Source: an uncultured Eubacteriales bacterium
Lineage (GTDB): Bacteria; Bacillota; Clostridia; Christensenellales; Aristaeellaceae
Reading direction: 5' to 3'
Length of the DNA stretch: 7,299 nt
Assembly (NCBI GenBank): GCA_902782795.1
Contig: CACZOT010000175.1
Coordinates: 1-7,299, forward strand
Every line of letters starts with the position of its first letter. The first letter of the stretch is position 1. The notes under the pieces were generated by a model. It was given only the letters and a program-made list of their open reading frames with translations, was not told the origin of the DNA and did not search any database. Of the stretch, positions 1 to 6,127 are shown one piece after another. The translations under genes were made by a program, and so were the position numbers.

Positions 1-813
1 AAGATCAACTGGGCGCTGGCCGTGACGGGCCAGCGCGGGGACGGCTACCACACGCTGGATATGCTCATGCAGGAGATCTCCCTGTGCGACGATCTGCGCG
101 CGGAAGAGGCGGATTCTCTGGAGCTGCGCATCGAGGGAAGCGATCTCCCCGCGGACGATTCGAACCTCGTCCTGCGGGCGGCGCGGGCCCTGCGGGAGCG
201 CACCGACTGCCCCAAAGGCGCGCGGATGACGCTTCGCAAGCGCATCCCCAGCGAGGCGGGGCTCGGCGGCGGCAGCGCGGATTGCGCGGCGGCGCTCCGT
301 CTCCTGAACGGGATGTGGGGCCTTGGCCTTTCCGGCGCGGAGCTGGAGCGGATCGGCGTCCGGCTCGGCGCGGACGTGCCCTTCTGCCTGCGCGGCGGGC
401 TCTGCCGGGTGCGGGGCATCGGAGAGGAGCTCGAGCCCATCGAGCCCAGGCCGCGGGCGCATCTGGTCCTCGTCAAGCCGGAAAATGGCGTGCCCACGCG
501 AGAGGCCTTCCGCCTTTTTGACGAGGGTTTCCGCAAAAATTTTGCGGTTTCTCTTGACAGCGCGCAAAAAGCGTTGTCTAATGGAGATTGGGACGCTCTG
601 GGCGGATGCGCGGGCAACGATCTCGAGCCCGCGGCCGTCTCTCTCGTCCCGGAGGTCGCCGGGTGCCTCGCCCGGCTGCGCTCGGAAGGAGCGCGGTTCG
701 CCGCCATGAGCGGCAGCGGCTCGGCCGTGTTCGGCGTGTTCGCCTCAGAGGAAGAGGCGAGTCTCGCGGCGCGGCGCGTCGGTCCTGGCGCGTTCACGGC
801 GGAGACGCTGTGA
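1..813 (+). CDS. ispE: 4-diphosphocytidyl-2-C-methyl-D-erythritol kinase, 5'-truncated
   Basis: IspE phosphorylates the 2-hydroxyl of CDP-methylerythritol with ATP in the cytoplasmic MEP pathway to isopentenyl diphosphate. The reading frame is open at base 1, so the true start lies upstream; by comparison with E. coli IspE about nine residues are missing. The first visible codon is the Lys of the family's AK(I/L)N motif, a catalytic residue. The GHMP-kinase ATP loop GLGGGSAD is at window codons 87-94. LGADVP at codons 123-128 holds the second catalytic residue, Asp at codon 125. The C-terminal GSGSAVFGVF motif is also present. TGA at 811-813 ends the gene. The GTG at 22 is an internal Val, not a start, because the AKIN-like motif precedes it. 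The stretch around codons 172-198 is a variable linker with clearly AT-richer DNA than its surroundings, and it contains a promoter-like sequence. Identification is firm. Confidence 0.96.
   Translation, partial: KINWALAVTGQRGDGYHTLDMLMQEISLCDDLRAEEADSLELRIEGSDLPADDSNLVLRAARALRERTDCPKGARMTLRKRIPSEAGLGGGSADCAAALRLLNGMWGLGLSGAELERIGVRLGADVPFCLRGGLCRVRGIGEELEPIEPRPRAHLVLVKPENGVPTREAFRLFDEGFRKNFAVSLDSAQKALSNGDWDALGGCAGNDLEPAAVSLVPEVAGCLARLRSEGARFAAMSGSGSAVFGVFASEEEASLAARRVGPGAFTAETL
531..547. repeat. Perfect palindrome inside ispE, upstream of a promoter-like site
   Basis: An 8-base perfect inverted repeat (CCGCAAAA / TTTTGCGG) around a single central A lies in the AT-richer part of ispE. It ends six bases before a consensus TTGACA. 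It could be an operator or UP-like element for that promoter, or a small hairpin followed by TTTCTCTTG. It could also be chance within coding sequence. What is seen is the repeat; the role is inference. Confidence 0.4.
554..582 (+). promoter_or_regulatory. Candidate sigma-A promoter inside ispE
   Basis: A perfect -35 TTGACA (554-559) is followed by a 17-base spacer and TCTAAT (577-582), which matches five of six bases of the -10 consensus. The predicted start near 589 would give a transcript with a leader of roughly 280 bases to the wall-binding protein gene at 872. The site falls in a variable linker of IspE where the DNA is AT-richer than its surroundings. The short gap between ispE and the next gene shows no convincing promoter, which fits this one serving it. 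Confidence 0.5.
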
Positions 814-871
814 GGCGCTTCCCTCGGTTTTCCTGCATTTTCTAGCATTATGGATTGGGAGGATGTACACC

Positions 872-1729
872 ATGCGTATCAACAAAACCATCTGGGCAGT
901 CGTTCTCGTTCTCTGTCTGCTCGCGCCTCTGGCCGCCTTCGCGGACGCGCCCGCCGCGCCCAGCGTCGACACCGCCGCCCTCGAAGCGCGCGTCGGCGTG
1001 ACCGAAGCGCAGGCCGCAGAGAAGTACCCCAAGCCCCTGGGCAAGGGCTCCTATGGCGACGTGGTCAAGGCCGCGCAGGCCAAGCTGATCGATCTGGGCT
1101 ACTTGAACGACGTGGCCGACGGCTCCTTCGGCAACAAGACCGCCGCCGCCGTCGAGCTCTTCCAGGAAGAGCAGGGCTTCCCGGTGACGGGCGAGCTCAG
1201 CGCGCTCGAGCAGTATTACCTCATCGACGGCGTGCCGCTGACCAGGACCGAAGTCATCATCAGCAAGGCCGACCCAAGCAACATCGCCTCCGTGCAGGCT
1301 GCTCTGAACGCCCTCACCATCCGCGTCACCGGCGCGAAGGTGCTCGTGCAGAGCAAGCTCAACAAGACCACCTATCCGGACATGCTCACCGCCACGGTCC
1401 AGAACGACACCTCCAGCGCCATCACCGGCTACACCGTGGGCTTCCTCGCCTATGACGCCGCGGGCGCGCCCGTGCAGATCCTCACCCAGTACGACGAGAC
1501 CGCTTACTACGAGATCCTCGGCGACGCGGTGGATATCCGCCTGCCCGCCGGCGGCTCCTTCGGTTCCAGCTACGGCTGGCGCCTTCAGGAGAACCACGGC
1601 ATCGTCTACCTGATCGCCTGCGTGCAGTCCGTCACCTTCGAGGACGGCTCCACCTGGGAGAACCCCGTCTACAGCATCTGGAAGGAAGCCTTCGCGGAGA
1701 AGACCCTGGACGCCAGCCTGCGCGTCTGA
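872..1729 (+). CDS. Secreted peptidoglycan-binding-domain protein with unassigned C-terminal domain
   Basis: The 285-residue product is predicted to be exported. An N-terminal signal peptide (residues 1-24, hydrophobic core, cleavage after AFA) leads into an Ala-rich segment. A PG_binding_1-type three-helix domain follows at about residues 54-112, with the typical GDVVKAAQAKLIDLGYL, DGSFGNKTAAAV and FQ..QG patterns. It probably holds the protein in the cell wall. Residues about 135-285 form a beta-rich domain with an NDTSSAITGYTV segment and a VTFEDGSTWENP motif, which resembles DUF5780-like domains from memory. I see no hydrolase catalytic signature, so a structural or sensing role is more likely than an enzyme. 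ATG 872 was chosen because GGGAGGA at 857-863 is 8 bases upstream; the in-frame ATG at 863 overlaps that ribosome site. The gene lies 58 bases after ispE and before a strong terminator. Confidence 0.85.
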   Translation: MRINKTIWAVVLVLCLLAPLAAFADAPAAPSVDTAALEARVGVTEAQAAEKYPKPLGKGSYGDVVKAAQAKLIDLGYLNDVADGSFGNKTAAAVELFQEEQGFPVTGELSALEQYYLIDGVPLTRTEVIISKADPSNIASVQAALNALTIRVTGAKVLVQSKLNKTTYPDMLTATVQNDTSSAITGYTVGFLAYDAAGAPVQILTQYDETAYYEILGDAVDIRLPAGGSFGSSYGWRLQENHGIVYLIACVQSVTFEDGSTWENPVYSIWKEAFAEKTLDASLRV

Positions 1730-1744
1730 TCCCTCCCGCTCTCA

Positions 1745-1780
1745 ACGGCCCCGCGTCCGCACGGACGCGGGGCCGTTTTT
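1745..1780 (+). terminator. Rho-independent terminator after the wall-binding protein gene
   Basis: A perfect GC-rich inverted repeat of up to 15 bases per arm (1745-1759 / 1762-1776), with effectively a four-base loop, is followed by five T residues (1776-1780). It lies 15 bases after the stop codon and separates the ispE block from the spoIIR cluster. Confidence 0.93.
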
Positions 1781-1812
1781 GCGCCCGCGGTCTGGAAAAT
1801 CCTTCCGGATGC

Positions 1813-1841
1813 GTATAAACGCGCGCGTTCCGGCCGATTCT
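1813..1841 (+). promoter_or_regulatory. Weak candidate sigma-F-type promoter before spoIIR
   Basis: GTATA at 1813-1817 fits the GYWTA -35 element known for Bacillus sigma-F. After 14 bases comes GG at 1832-1833, which fits only the first part of the GGnnAnAATw -10 element; the rest does not match. spoIIR is a sigma-F target in Bacillus subtilis, so a promoter is expected in this gap. The match is too poor to be relied on. A 5-bp dyad (1834-1838 / 1845-1849) sits just downstream. Confidence 0.22.
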
Positions 1842-1886
1842 GAGATCGGAAAGACGCAAAAACACGCGAAACGGAGGATCTTCCCC

Positions 1887-2444
1887 ATGCAAAAACGATT
1901 GCGCGCGGTTCTGGCCGCGCTTTTGCTCGCGGCCGTGTGCCTGCCCGCGGCCGCCGACGCCGCCCCCGCGCTCATCCGCCTGCACGTCATCGCCGCCAGC
2001 GACAGCGAGGCCGATCAGGCGGAAAAGCTCCTCGCGCGGGACGCCGTCCTCGCCGAAACGGACGCGCTCCTCGCCGGGTGCGAGAATTGCGCCGAGGCGT
2101 ATCGTGTCCTGGACGAGCGCCTCGCGGACGTCGAGGCGGCCGCCCTTGCCGTCCTTCCCGGCCGCGACGTGCGCGCCGATCTCACGCGCGAATACTACCC
2201 GGAGCGCGTTTACGGCGGCCTGCGCGTCCCGGAGGGCGAGTATGATTCCCTGAAGGTCACCATCGGCGCGGGCGAGGGGCACAACTGGTGGTGCGTGGTC
2301 TACCCCAGTCTCTGCCGCCTCGCGGAGGAACCGGAGAGCGCGCCTGTCTTGGCGCAGGCCGCGCCGAGCGCGGAGAGACCGCCGCAGAGTTTTTGGGAGT
2401 GGCTCTTCTCCCTGTTCGCCGGGGAGCGTGCCGACCATGCGTAG
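1887..2444 (+). CDS. spoIIR: Stage II sporulation protein R
   Basis: SpoIIR is made in the forespore and exported across the septum. There it activates the membrane protease SpoIIGA, which matures pro-sigma-E in the mother cell. The 185-residue protein has a signal-like hydrophobic N-terminus (residues 5-23). The family block RLHVIAASDSEADQ is at 31-44. A second block, from YGGL through EGEYDSLKVTIG to GHNWWCVVYP, lies at 109-140. Cys136 and Cys143 resemble the paired cysteines of the family. The C-terminal tail (168-178, SFWEWLFSLFA) is aromatic and amphipathic and may contact membrane. The start at 1887 is set by ACGGAGGA at 1871-1878, 8 bases upstream. An in-frame ATG at 1779 falls inside the preceding terminator. 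The stop overlaps the start of sleB. It is somewhat shorter than Bacillus SpoIIR, but the signature blocks make the call firm. Confidence 0.95.
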   Translation: MQKRLRAVLAALLLAAVCLPAAADAAPALIRLHVIAASDSEADQAEKLLARDAVLAETDALLAGCENCAEAYRVLDERLADVEAAALAVLPGRDVRADLTREYYPERVYGGLRVPEGEYDSLKVTIGAGEGHNWWCVVYPSLCRLAEEPESAPVLAQAAPSAERPPQSFWEWLFSLFAGERADHA

Positions 2445-3105
2445 TCGTCTGGCCGCCTGGGCCCTGCTGGCGCTGATCCTCCCGGCGCTCCTCTGCCCCG
2501 CCGCCTCCGCGGCCGTGGTCCTGGAGGTCGGCGACCGGGGCGAGAACGTCCTCAAGGTGCAAAAGCGGCTCATCCAGTTCGATTACCTCTCCGGCGGCGC
2601 GGACGGCGTCTTCGGCGAGGATACCCTCGCCGCGGTGCGGCTCTTCCAGAAGCGCAACGGCCTCACCGTGGACGGGCGCGTCGGCCCGGCAACCGCCGCC
2701 GCCCTTGGCGTCACGCTCTCCGGCACGACGGCGGCGAGCTCCGCGGCCTATCTCTCCGCCGACCATCGCCTGCTGGCCAAACTCGTCTACGCGGAGGCAC
2801 GCGGCGAGAGCTACAAGGGCCAGGTCGCCGTGGCCGCGGTGGTGCTCAACCGCGTGGCCTCCTCGGAGTTCCCGAACACGGTCACCGGCGTCATCTACCA
2901 GAGCGGCGCCTTCTCCTGCGTGAGCAACGGCTCCATCAACAACACGCCGGATTCCTCCTGCATCCGCGCCGCGCGCGAGGCCCTCAACGGCTGGGACCCC
3001 ACCGGCGGCTGCCTGTACTACTACAACGCGCGTCTGACCAGCGATACATGGATCCGCACGCGCACGATCGTCACCGTCATCGGCAACCACTCGTTCGCCG
3101 TCTGA
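2437..3105 (+). CDS. sleB: Spore cortex-lytic enzyme (lytic transglycosylase)
   Basis: SleB is stored in the dormant spore and cleaves muramic-lactam-containing cortex peptidoglycan at germination. The 222-residue product has a signal peptide (1-25, cleavage after ASA). A PG_binding_1 domain follows at about 29-91 (GDRGENVLKVQKRLIQFDYL, DGVFGEDTLAAV, FQKRNGL). After a short Thr/Ser/Ala linker comes the Hydrolase_2 (SleB/CwlJ) domain at about 109-222. Visible catalytic-domain motifs are LVYAEARGE, with the presumed catalytic Glu120, then VAAVVLNRV, GAFSCVSNGSIN and the terminal IGNHSF. The length and order match the SleB family. ATG 2437 was preferred over GTG 2428 because GGGGAG (2421-2426) is 10 bases from the ATG but only 1 base from the GTG. 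It overlaps spoIIR by 8 bases, which suggests translational coupling, and the stop is 15 bases before ypeB, its usual partner. Confidence 0.94.
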   Translation: MRSRLAAWALLALILPALLCPAASAAVVLEVGDRGENVLKVQKRLIQFDYLSGGADGVFGEDTLAAVRLFQKRNGLTVDGRVGPATAAALGVTLSGTTAASSAAYLSADHRLLAKLVYAEARGESYKGQVAVAAVVLNRVASSEFPNTVTGVIYQSGAFSCVSNGSINNTPDSSCIRAAREALNGWDPTGGCLYYYNARLTSDTWIRTRTIVTVIGNHSFAV

Positions 3106-3120
3106 GAAAGGAGGCGCGCC

Positions 3121-4410
3121 ATGAAGCGCCGGACCAGCAGGACCTGGATCGCCATCGTCGTGCTCTCGGTCCTCCTCTACGCCGCAACGGCCCGCGCCGT
3201 CCAGCAGAGCGTGCGCGCCGGGCAGCTCGCTTCCGCCGCGGACGCCTCCAGCCGCCGCGCGCTTTACGAAAGCGCTGAGCTCCTGGGCGGGCTCCAGGGA
3301 AACCTGGCCAAGCTCCCCGCCTGCGCGTCTGCCGCGCAGAAACAGGGCCTGCTGGCCGATATCGCCCGCCAGGCCTTCGGCGTGCAGGAGAACCTCGCCG
3401 CGCTGCCCGCCGGCGCGCGCTCGCTCGAAGGGGCGATCAAGTTCGCCAACCAGGTCGAGGATTACGCGGCGGCGCTGCTCGTCTCCCTCGCGGGCGGCGG
3501 CTCCATCGGCGCGGAGGACCAGGAGCAGCTGGATACGCTCTCGCGCAGCTGCGCCGATCTTCAGGCACAGCTGCTCGGCAGCGCGGAATCGCTCGAGCCC
3601 ATCTCCTTCGCGCCGCCCGCGCGAGGCAACGAAACGCAGGAGCCGTCCGTCCAATATCCGACGCTGATCTACGACGGCCCCTTCTCCGACGGCGCCGAAG
3701 CGCCCGTTTTGCCCGGCGGAGAGCCGATCGACGCGCGCCAGGCCGAGGAGATCGCCCGCGCGTACATCGGCGCGGAGCGGGTGCGCGCCGTCTCCTGTAC
3801 GGGCGAGACCGCGCTGCCCGCCCCCTGCTGGGAATGCGAGGCGGAATGCGCCGACGGCCGCTACAGCCTGAGCGTCTGCAAGGAGGGCGGGCGCGTACTC
3901 TACATGCTCGGCCCAGGCGGCTCCGCCCAGGAGCGCCTGCCCGCGCAGCAGTGCGCCGACATCGCCGCCCTCTTCCTGGAGGAACGCGGCTACGGGCCCA
4001 TGCAGCCCACCTACTCCTCGCGCGAGGAGGGGTACCTCACCGTCAGCTTCGCAGCCCTCGCGGGCGAGACGCTCCTCTACCCGGACCTGGTCAAGGTAGA
4101 GGTCAACATGGACAGCGGGCTCGTCACCGGCGTCGAGGCGCGCGCGTATCTGGCCAACCACCGGGAGCGCGACCTGCCGGAACCCGTCCTCAGCCGCGAG
4201 GAAGCCGCCTCCCGCGTGAGCTCCGCGCTGACCGTGGACGGCACGCGCCTGTGCGTAATACCGACTTCTCCCGGTGAATGCCTGGCCTGGGAGGTCACGT
4301 CCATCGGCCCGGACGGCGGGGTGTTCCTGGTGTACATAGACGCGCAAAACGGCCTGGAGCGGGAGGTTTTGCGGCTCGTGGAGACGGACGTCGGGACCGA
4401 AACCGAATGA
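3121..4410 (+). CDS. ypeB: Germination protein YpeB, SleB partner
   Basis: YpeB is a forespore-made membrane or cortex protein. SleB needs it to be incorporated and kept stable in the dormant spore, and the two genes are normally adjacent. The 429-residue product starts with a basic end and one membrane segment (about 9-26). A largely helical N-terminal domain follows at about 30-160. The family hallmark YPTLIYDGPFSD spans 179-190. The C-terminal half reads as PepSY-type repeats at about 204-260, 270-340 and 355-420, each starting near an A..IA or A..V helix; examples are IDARQAEEIARAYI and LSREEAASRVSSAL. Cys236, Cys239, Cys243 and Cys253 cluster in the first repeat, a possible local disulfide or metal site. 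AAAGGAGG at 3107-3114, 6 bases upstream, fixes the start. The last gene of the cluster; its stop lies in a terminator-like hairpin. Confidence 0.93.
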   Translation: MKRRTSRTWIAIVVLSVLLYAATARAVQQSVRAGQLASAADASSRRALYESAELLGGLQGNLAKLPACASAAQKQGLLADIARQAFGVQENLAALPAGARSLEGAIKFANQVEDYAAALLVSLAGGGSIGAEDQEQLDTLSRSCADLQAQLLGSAESLEPISFAPPARGNETQEPSVQYPTLIYDGPFSDGAEAPVLPGGEPIDARQAEEIARAYIGAERVRAVSCTGETALPAPCWECEAECADGRYSLSVCKEGGRVLYMLGPGGSAQERLPAQQCADIAALFLEERGYGPMQPTYSSREEGYLTVSFAALAGETLLYPDLVKVEVNMDSGLVTGVEARAYLANHRERDLPEPVLSREEAASRVSSALTVDGTRLCVIPTSPGECLAWEVTSIGPDGGVFLVYIDAQNGLEREVLRLVETDVGTETE

Positions 4411-4421
4411 ATTCGGTTTTT
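4400..4421 (+). terminator. Compact terminator overlapping the ypeB stop codon
   Basis: The arms AAACCGAAT (4400-4408) and ATTCGGTTT (4411-4419) form a perfect inverted repeat around two bases, in practice a TGAA tetraloop that contains the ypeB TGA. A run of five T residues (4417-4421) follows. The stem is short and only moderately GC-rich, so it is weaker than the other two terminators. Confidence 0.6.
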
Positions 4422-4436
4422 CTGCGGCCAAGCAAA

Positions 4437-4451
4437 CGACAAATCTTGTCG
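4437..4451. repeat. Short inverted repeat in the ypeB-capA gap
   Basis: CGACAA (4437-4442) and TTGTCG (4446-4451) are perfect complements around ATC. CGGCC (4425-4429) and GGCCG (4451-4455) provide an alternative or outer pairing. There is no T run, so it does not look like a terminator. It could be an operator or an RNA structure; no role can be assigned. Confidence 0.4.
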
Positions 4452-4467
4452 GCCGTTCCCCTGCGTC

Positions 4468-4505
4468 GCGCGAAAATCCTTGCATTTCAAGGTTTTTTGA
4501 CGCGC
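4468..4505 (+). terminator. Candidate second terminator / long imperfect hairpin
   Basis: The core stem CCTTG (4478-4482) / CAAGG (4488-4492), with loop CATTT, is followed by six T residues (4493-4498). Outside it, after a T-T mismatch, AAAA (4473-4476) pairs with TTTT (4494-4497). GCGCG (4468-4472) pairs with CGCGC (4501-4505) across a three-base bulge. It could back up the ypeB terminator or isolate the capA promoter 47 bases downstream. Confidence 0.5.
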
Positions 4506-4551
4506 ATCGCCTCGTTGGAAAAGTTTTTCGGTGAAAAATGCGCGAACAGGG

Positions 4552-4580
4552 TTGAAACTTCGGTCTGTTTACGCTAGAAT
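4552..4580 (+). promoter_or_regulatory. Sigma-A promoter of the capA-like gene
   Basis: The -35 TTGAAA (4552-4557), a 17-base spacer and the -10 TAGAAT (4575-4580) each differ from consensus by one base. The spacing is ideal, and the expected start is near 4587, about 30 bases before the ATG. This implies housekeeping expression of the CapA-like protein, separate from the sporulation cluster. A 4-bp dyad (CCCT 4583-4586 / AGGG 4593-4596) flanks the predicted start. Confidence 0.8.
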
Positions 4581-4615
4581 ATCCCTATACAAAGGGTAAT
4601 TACGGAGGGTTCATT

Positions 4616-6031
4616 ATGGCAAAGAAAAAACGTCCCGGCTTTGGTGCGAAGCTGCTGCTGTTCCTCTTGCAGCTGGTGCTGGCCGTCGTCGTGCTGTTTT
4701 TCGTGGCGCGCGCGCTCCCGGGAGATCTCTCGTTCCGCTCGCTGCGCTCGGGTCTTTCCAATTCTCTGCTGATCACCACGCCGGAGCCGGAGAACACGGT
4801 CGAAGAACCGACTTTGGCCCCTACGTTCCTGCCGGATCCCACGAACGCCGTGGTGGTTCTGGAACCGACCGTTCCCGCTTTTTCTGACGACGACTTCGCT
4901 CCGGACGAGACGGACGAGGGCGACGCCTTTGCGGCCGACGAGCCGGGCGACGGCTTCGACGATGATCTGCCCGAGGAGCAGGGCAACGCCCTGACGGGCC
5001 TTTCCGACCCGGTCGGGGACGAGCCCGCCGTGCCGGACATCACCTTCGCGCCGGTGGTCACGCCCGCTCCCATCGCGGCCTCCGAGCCTGTCGAGATCAC
5101 CATCAGCGCCGCGGGCGACTGCACCCTCGGCGGCGACGAGACCAACGGCGGCTTCGCGCGCTTCAAGAAGTATTACGATTCGCAGGGTGAGGAGTACTTC
5201 CTCGCCAACGTGCGCGAGATCTTCGAGGCGGACGATCTCACCATCGTCAACCTCGAGGGCGCGCTGACCAAGGCCACCACCCGCAAGGACAAGACCTTCG
5301 CCTTCCGCGGAAACCCGGCCTATGTGCGCATTCTCACCTCCGGAAGCGTCGAGCTGGTCTCCCTGGACAACAACCACTCCCAGGACTACTATTCCCAGGG
5401 CACCGCGGATACCAAGAAGACCCTGAATTACGTGGGCATCGGCTACGCCGGCCTGGGCGAGAAGCACATCGCCGAGGTCAAGGGCCTGAAGGTCGGCTTC
5501 CTCAGCTACCGCGTCTGGGATATGAGCGTGGACGGCATGACCGCGGACGTCAAGGAAATGCGCGAGGAGTGCGACCTGGTCGTCGTCTCCATGCATTGGG
5601 GCGAAGAGAAACAGGGCAAGGCCAACGCGACCCAGATCAAGCTGGGCCACGCCGCCGTGGACGCGGGCGCGGACCTCGTGCTGGGCACTCACCCCCACGT
5701 GGTCGGCTCCATCGAGATCTACAACGGCAAATACATCGTCTACAGCCTGGGCAACTTCTGCTTCGGCGGCAATTCCAACCCCGCCGACAAGGATACCTTC
5801 ATCTTCCAGCAGACCTTCACCCTGACGGACGGCGAGATCACCGGCACGGACGTGAGCATCATCCCCTGCCGCGTCTCCTCCTCCACCACCACCAACGATT
5901 ACCAGCCCACCCCCGTTCCCTATGACGAGGGTGGCAAGGCCATCCTCAAGAAGATCGTGGATTGCTCCAAGCAGTTCGATTCCGTGCCCGATTGGGAGGC
6001 CATCGTGGCCAAGCTCACCGAGGCAAACTGA
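4616..6031 (+). CDS. Membrane-anchored CapA-family (PGA_cap) metallophosphatase-fold protein
   Basis: The 471-residue protein starts KKKR and has one membrane segment (about 11-32), so it is probably a signal-anchored outer-surface protein. Residues about 54-160 form a Pro-rich, very acidic linker; 16 of 32 residues at 91-122 are Asp or Glu. The CapA/calcineurin-like domain spans about 161-415. Visible motifs are AAGD (Asp168), VNLEG (211-215), DNNHSQDY (Asn253, His254), MHWGEE (His327, Glu330), GADLVLGTHPHVV (His359, His361) and YSLGNF (376-381). These fit the family's metal-binding and catalytic positions. Members include poly-gamma-glutamate capsule protein CapA, but no capB or capC lies nearby, so a capsule role is not shown and the substrate is unknown. 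GGAGGG at 4604-4609, 6 bases upstream, supports the start. The gene has its own promoter and terminator. Confidence 0.9.
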   Translation: MAKKKRPGFGAKLLLFLLQLVLAVVVLFFVARALPGDLSFRSLRSGLSNSLLITTPEPENTVEEPTLAPTFLPDPTNAVVVLEPTVPAFSDDDFAPDETDEGDAFAADEPGDGFDDDLPEEQGNALTGLSDPVGDEPAVPDITFAPVVTPAPIAASEPVEITISAAGDCTLGGDETNGGFARFKKYYDSQGEEYFLANVREIFEADDLTIVNLEGALTKATTRKDKTFAFRGNPAYVRILTSGSVELVSLDNNHSQDYYSQGTADTKKTLNYVGIGYAGLGEKHIAEVKGLKVGFLSYRVWDMSVDGMTADVKEMREECDLVVVSMHWGEEKQGKANATQIKLGHAAVDAGADLVLGTHPHVVGSIEIYNGKYIVYSLGNFCFGGNSNPADKDTFIFQQTFTLTDGEITGTDVSIIPCRVSSSTTTNDYQPTPVPYDEGGKAILKKIVDCSKQFDSVPDWEAIVAKLTEAN

Positions 6032-6048
6032 TCCTTCCGCTTTCCCCC

Positions 6049-6081
6049 ACCGCCCGGACGCGCGCCGTCCGGGCGGTTTTT
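6049..6081 (+). terminator. Rho-independent terminator after the capA-like gene
   Basis: A 12-bp perfect GC-rich stem (6049-6060 / 6066-6077) with a five-base loop CGCGC is followed by five T residues (6077-6081). It begins 17 bases after the stop codon and makes the CapA-like gene a single-gene unit. Confidence 0.93.
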
Positions 6082-6127
6082 CGCGCATCCTTAACCCTCC
6101 CGCCCGGCGCTCTTTTCCCGGGAGCCG

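Noticed and set aside
863..871. Upstream ATG for the wall-binding protein gene
   Set aside because: It overlaps the GGGAGGA ribosome site. The ATG at 872 has normal spacing and gives a better signal peptide.
814..871. Promoter between ispE and the next gene (TAGCAT at 843-848 or CATTAT at 846-851)
   Set aside because: No acceptable -35 element is found at 16-18 bases upstream of either -10-like hexamer.
848..1597. 249-codon open frame on the minus strand
   Set aside because: It is antisense to the wall-binding protein gene, has repetitive Gly/Val/Asp composition and shows no domain.
1779..1886. 36-residue N-terminal extension of SpoIIR
   Set aside because: The extended start lies inside the T run of the preceding terminator and has no ribosome site; ATG 1887 has a strong one followed by a signal sequence.
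2428..2436. GTG start for sleB
   Set aside because: It lies only one base after GGGGAG, while the ATG at 2437 is ten bases away and gives a normal signal peptide.
2257..4485. 742-codon open frame on the minus strand
   Set aside because: It is a shadow of sleB and ypeB created by GC-rich codon bias. It has low-complexity Gly/Ala/Arg/Val composition and no recognisable motif, and both genes beneath it are clear family members.
4616..6031. Poly-gamma-glutamate capsule operon
   Set aside because: Only the CapA-type fold is present. No capB ligase or capC membrane gene is next to it, and the gene is bounded by its own promoter and terminator.
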